Assembly: GCA_024641805.1 (NCBI GenBank)
Contig: JAHECJ010000131.1
Coordinates: 1-6,431, forward strand
Direction: 5' to 3'
Source of the DNA: Desulfococcus sp.
Lineage (GTDB): Bacteria > Desulfobacterota > Desulfobacteria > Desulfobacterales > Desulfosalsimonadaceae
DNA: 6,431 bases
Shown in pieces: positions 4,084 through 6,431 of the stretch. The notes under the pieces were generated by a model that was not told the DNA's origin, searched no databases, and was given only the letters and a program-made list of their open reading frames with translations. Made by a program: the position numbers and the translations under genes. Positions within the stretch are counted from its first letter, which is position 1; each line of letters begins with the position of its first letter.

Positions 4084-6198
4084 ATGGCGCTTAACCTGGA
4101 TGCGGTCGGGAAAAAAATCGGCCCGGTCTCCAAAGATTACAACTGGAAAGATGTTGTGCTATATGCGCTGGGCGTTGGAGCCGGTGGTTCGGATCTCGAC
4201 TACTGTTATGAGAAAAATTTAAAGGTTATTCCCAGCTTTTCGATTGCCGCAATCTTTGAATTTCTGTCCCACTATGCCGCCAATGCAAATATCAATCTTG
4301 CCGGCATTCTCCATGGCGAACAGGATCTCATTTTCCATCAGCCCATCCCGGTCGAAGGCACATTGACCACTGAAGGTAAAATTTCGCACATCTACGATAA
4401 AGGTGACAAAAAGGGAGCACTGGTTATCGGAGAAAGCGATACCTGGCATTCGAACGGGAAAAAGCTTTTCACCAGCATCATCACCCTGTTCAGCCGTTTT
4501 GACGGCGGAATCGGCGGAGAAACCGCACCAAAGGAAACCTTTGAATATCCTGACCGAAAACCGGATTTTGAAATTGCGGAATCCCCGTCACTTGATCAGC
4601 CATTGCTTTACAGGCTGTCCGGCGATGTCTTCGCCCTGCATGTTGATTCGGAATTTGCAAAAATGGCAGGATTCGAAAAACCGATTATGCATGGGTTGTG
4701 CACTTACGGGTATTCATGCAGAGCGTTGATCAAATGCCTGACGCCGGGAGAACCGGAAAAAGTCCGGAGGCTGAAATGCCGCTTTTCAAGACCATTGTAT
4801 CCGGGCGATCCAATTACCATTCAGATCTGGAAAACCGAAGACAATAAAGCCGTCTGGAAAACTATCAATACAAGAACCGGGGAAGAAGTCATTACCAACG
4901 GTATTTTTGAATTCGGCGACATTCCCCAAAAAGAAATTCGATTTGATGACCAGGTAGCAGTTGTCACCGGAGCCGGTGGTGGCCTGGGAAGAATCTATGC
5001 GCTTGAACTGGCAAAGCGGGGGGCAAAGGTTGTGGTCAATGATCTTGGCGGTTCAAGAGATGGTTCAGGAGGGGGATCAGCTTCAGCGGCCGACAAAGTG
5101 GTTGAAGAGATTAAAGCGTTCGGCGGAAAAGCGATTGCCAACTATGACAGCGTCTCCACCCCTGACGGCGGGGCGGCAATCATTAAAACAGCTCTCGATG
5201 CATTTGGATCAATTGACATCCTGATCAACAATGCCGGGATTCTCAGGGATAAAAGTTTTATTAAAATGGAACCGGAAAACTGGAAAACAGTTTTGGACGT
5301 TCATTTGACGGGCGCCTATAATGTCACAAAACCTGCGTTTCAAGTGATGCGTGAAAAAGGGTTTGGTCGAATCGTTATGACCACATCGGCTGCGGGATTA
5401 TACGGAAATTTCGGACAGACCAATTATTCAGCAGCCAAAATGGGATTGATCGGGTTGATGAACACGCTGAAACTGGAAGGAAAAAAATACGACATCAAGG
5501 TCAACACGGTGGCTCCTATTGCAGCATCCCGGCTCACGGAAGATATCCTGCCGCCGGAACTTTTCGATAAAATGAAACCGGAATTTGTATCACCCCTGGT
5601 TGTTTATCTATGCTCCAAGGAATGCGATGCGACCGGCAATATTTACAATGCCGGGATGGGTTTTTACAATCGTGCCGCTGTTGTCACCGGAGCCGGGACT
5701 ACCATGGGCGACGGTGTAAACCCTCCCTCTCTTGAAGATATCGTCGACCACCTGGACACCATTTCATCCTTGAAAAACGGAAAAGTCTATTTTGAGCTAA
5801 ATGAACAGGTCGGGGATGCCATCAACGCCTTTAACGCGCCACCCCCGTCTGCCGGGCCCCCCGAAACCGCGCGAAAAATCTCCTCACCCGCAGCGGTTTT
5901 TGACGCCATGCCGAAAGCGTTTAATGCTGATGCTGCCAAAGGCGTGGATGTTATTTTCCAGTACCATATCTCAGGAGATGGCGGTGGTGACTGGAACTGT
6001 GTCATCAAGGACGGATCATGTAATATCAGTGCTGGAATTCATGGGAAACCGATCTGTACGTTGAAAATATCGGATACGGATTTCGTGGATATGATCAACG
6101 GCGTCCTGCCGGCAATGCAGGCATATACCTCCGGCAAACTCAAAATCGAAGGGGATATCATGAAATCCCAGCTCATTGAAAAACTTTTTAAATTATAG
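4084..6198 (+). CDS. MFE-2-like multidomain protein: enoyl-CoA hydratase 2 + (3R)-hydroxyacyl-CoA dehydrogenase (SDR) + SCP2
   Basis: Cytoplasmic protein of 704 residues; GGAGG lies 8 nt before the ATG. Domain 1 (about 1-285) is a double hot-dog hydratase 2 (MaoC type) with ILHGEQ at 75-80 and the active-site region YRLSGDVFALHVD at 176-188, followed by KPIMHGLCTYGY. Asp181 and His186 keep the catalytic pair, but the usual Asn-Pro of GDxNPLH is Phe183-Ala184. Domain 2 (about 288-580) is a short-chain dehydrogenase: TGAGGGLGR (295-303) and VVVNDLGG with Asp320 (suggesting NAD), NNAGILRD (382-389), catalytic Ser435, Tyr448 and Lys452. Domain 3 (about 601-704) is an SCP2 sterol-carrier domain, joined by an Ala/Pro linker (about 583-600). 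All three match human peroxisomal MFE-2 (HSD17B4) closely, but that protein runs SDR-hydratase-SCP2. By family it would hydrate 2-enoyl-CoA to the (3R)-hydroxyacyl-CoA and oxidise it to 3-ketoacyl-CoA, with SCP2 presenting a bulky or hydrophobic substrate. The substrate is not shown by the sequence. Confidence 0.88.
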   Translation: MALNLDAVGKKIGPVSKDYNWKDVVLYALGVGAGGSDLDYCYEKNLKVIPSFSIAAIFEFLSHYAANANINLAGILHGEQDLIFHQPIPVEGTLTTEGKISHIYDKGDKKGALVIGESDTWHSNGKKLFTSIITLFSRFDGGIGGETAPKETFEYPDRKPDFEIAESPSLDQPLLYRLSGDVFALHVDSEFAKMAGFEKPIMHGLCTYGYSCRALIKCLTPGEPEKVRRLKCRFSRPLYPGDPITIQIWKTEDNKAVWKTINTRTGEEVITNGIFEFGDIPQKEIRFDDQVAVVTGAGGGLGRIYALELAKRGAKVVVNDLGGSRDGSGGGSASAADKVVEEIKAFGGKAIANYDSVSTPDGGAAIIKTALDAFGSIDILINNAGILRDKSFIKMEPENWKTVLDVHLTGAYNVTKPAFQVMREKGFGRIVMTTSAAGLYGNFGQTNYSAAKMGLIGLMNTLKLEGKKYDIKVNTVAPIAASRLTEDILPPELFDKMKPEFVSPLVVYLCSKECDATGNIYNAGMGFYNRAAVVTGAGTTMGDGVNPPSLEDIVDHLDTISSLKNGKVYFELNEQVGDAINAFNAPPPSAGPPETARKISSPAAVFDAMPKAFNADAAKGVDVIFQYHISGDGGGDWNCVIKDGSCNISAGIHGKPICTLKISDTDFVDMINGVLPAMQAYTSGKLKIEGDIMKSQLIEKLFKL

Positions 6199-6200
6199 GT

Positions 6201-6276
6201 AGAAGGTGGAAGGTTAAAGGGAGAAGAATTTATCTGTTTATCATTCAATTCGTTTTTCCTTTACCATTCACCTTTC
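6201..6276 (+). repeat. Long imperfect inverted repeat between the MFE-2-like and HMGCS-like genes
   Basis: A purine-rich arm (6201-6225) just after the TAG stop is complementary to a pyrimidine-rich arm (6253-6276) with a 27-nt loop. About 19 Watson-Crick pairs, three G-U pairs and one bulge can form. No U-run follows, so it is not a classical terminator. It may be an intercistronic mRNA hairpin or a dispersed intergenic repeat; one copy cannot tell which. Confidence 0.5.
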
Positions 6277-6325
6277 AGTCAATCACCTAAAAAATATTCG
6301 ACCACAAACATAGAGGAGATCAAAA

Positions 6326-6431
6326 ATGATTGGAATAACATCTTACGGTGCGTATATTCCCCGCTTAAGATTAAACCGTATGTCGATATTTCAAAGCATG
6401 GGATGGTTCGCTCCAGCAATCATCATGGTAG
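6326..6431 (+). CDS. HMG-CoA-synthase-like condensing enzyme, N-terminal fragment (continues outside window)
   Basis: Only the first 35 codons are visible; the gene runs off the right edge. GAGGAG at 6313-6318, 7 nt before ATG 6326, fixes the start. The fragment opens with MIGITSYGAYIPRLRLNR, the typical first strand and turn of the hydroxymethylglutaryl-CoA synthase/ketoacyl-ACP synthase III branch of thiolase-fold enzymes, followed by QSMGWFAPAIIMV. In fatty-acid and aromatic-acid-degrading bacteria, proteins that start like this are often encoded beside a thiolase and an OB-fold/zinc-ribbon (DUF35) protein (recollection of family context, not visible here). It lies 127 bp behind the MFE-2-like gene, probably the same transcript. 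The catalytic Cys-His residues are outside the window, so the reaction (condensation, aldol or retro-thiolase) cannot be judged. Confidence 0.7.
   Translation, partial: MIGITSYGAYIPRLRLNRMSIFQSMGWFAPAIIMV

Noticed and set aside
6187..6198. C-terminal FKL resembling a peroxisomal PTS1 signal (SKL) on the MFE-2-like protein
   Set aside because: The first residue does not fit PTS1, and the bacterial ribosome binding sites and operon layout exclude a peroxisomal host; KLFKL is the ordinary end of an SCP2 domain.

Overview
The window is a 6.4 kb chromosomal stretch with moderate GC and clean Shine-Dalgarno sites. It carries two complete regulators, three complete acyl-CoA enzymes and two genes cut by the window edges. 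The gene mix (a MerR and a TetR regulator next to an enoyl-CoA isomerase, an AMACR-type racemase, an MFE-2-like multidomain protein and an HMG-CoA-synthase-like condensing enzyme) resembles fatty-acid and aromatic-acid-oxidising Desulfobacterota, Desulfobacterales in particular. This assignment is inference from gene content and protein style, not a proven taxonomy. I see no mobile element, CRISPR array, tRNA or rRNA.

Layout. At 1-371 (+) is the 3' end of a tRNA methylthiotransferase gene (mtaB type), a housekeeping gene unrelated to the rest. At 467-1643 (+) a MerR-family regulator and a crotonase-fold enoyl-CoA isomerase-like protein form a probable two-gene operon, ended by a hairpin at 1684-1725 that can also serve the convergent operon. 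At 3561-1758 (-) an alpha-methylacyl-CoA racemase/CoA-transferase family III gene is followed after 37 bp by a TetR regulator. The 522 bp divergent region at 3562-4083 holds overlapping AACGTTT/TCAAACGTTTGA palindromes on the minus-strand promoter, a near-consensus sigma-70 promoter for the plus strand, and a leader of about 210 nt. At 4084-6198 (+) is a 704-residue protein with three domains in the order 2-enoyl-CoA hydratase 2, short-chain 3-hydroxyacyl-CoA dehydrogenase, SCP2. After a 127 bp gap containing a long imperfect hairpin, the first 35 codons of an HMG-CoA-synthase-like gene run off the right edge.

How the parts may work together. The set recalls the peroxisomal toolkit of eukaryotes for branched-chain and sterol-side-chain acyl-CoAs: AMACR (2-methyl epimerisation), ECI (double-bond isomerisation), MFE-2/DBP ((3R)-specific hydration and oxidation) and SCP2 (lipid presentation), here beside a condensing enzyme that could make or break a C-C bond. 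The TetR protein most likely controls its own operon and possibly the divergent MFE-2-like gene. The MerR protein most likely controls itself and the isomerase. The points most worth following up are the domain order of the MFE-2-like protein, the altered hydratase active-site motif (Asn-Pro replaced by Phe-Ala), and the operator cluster.
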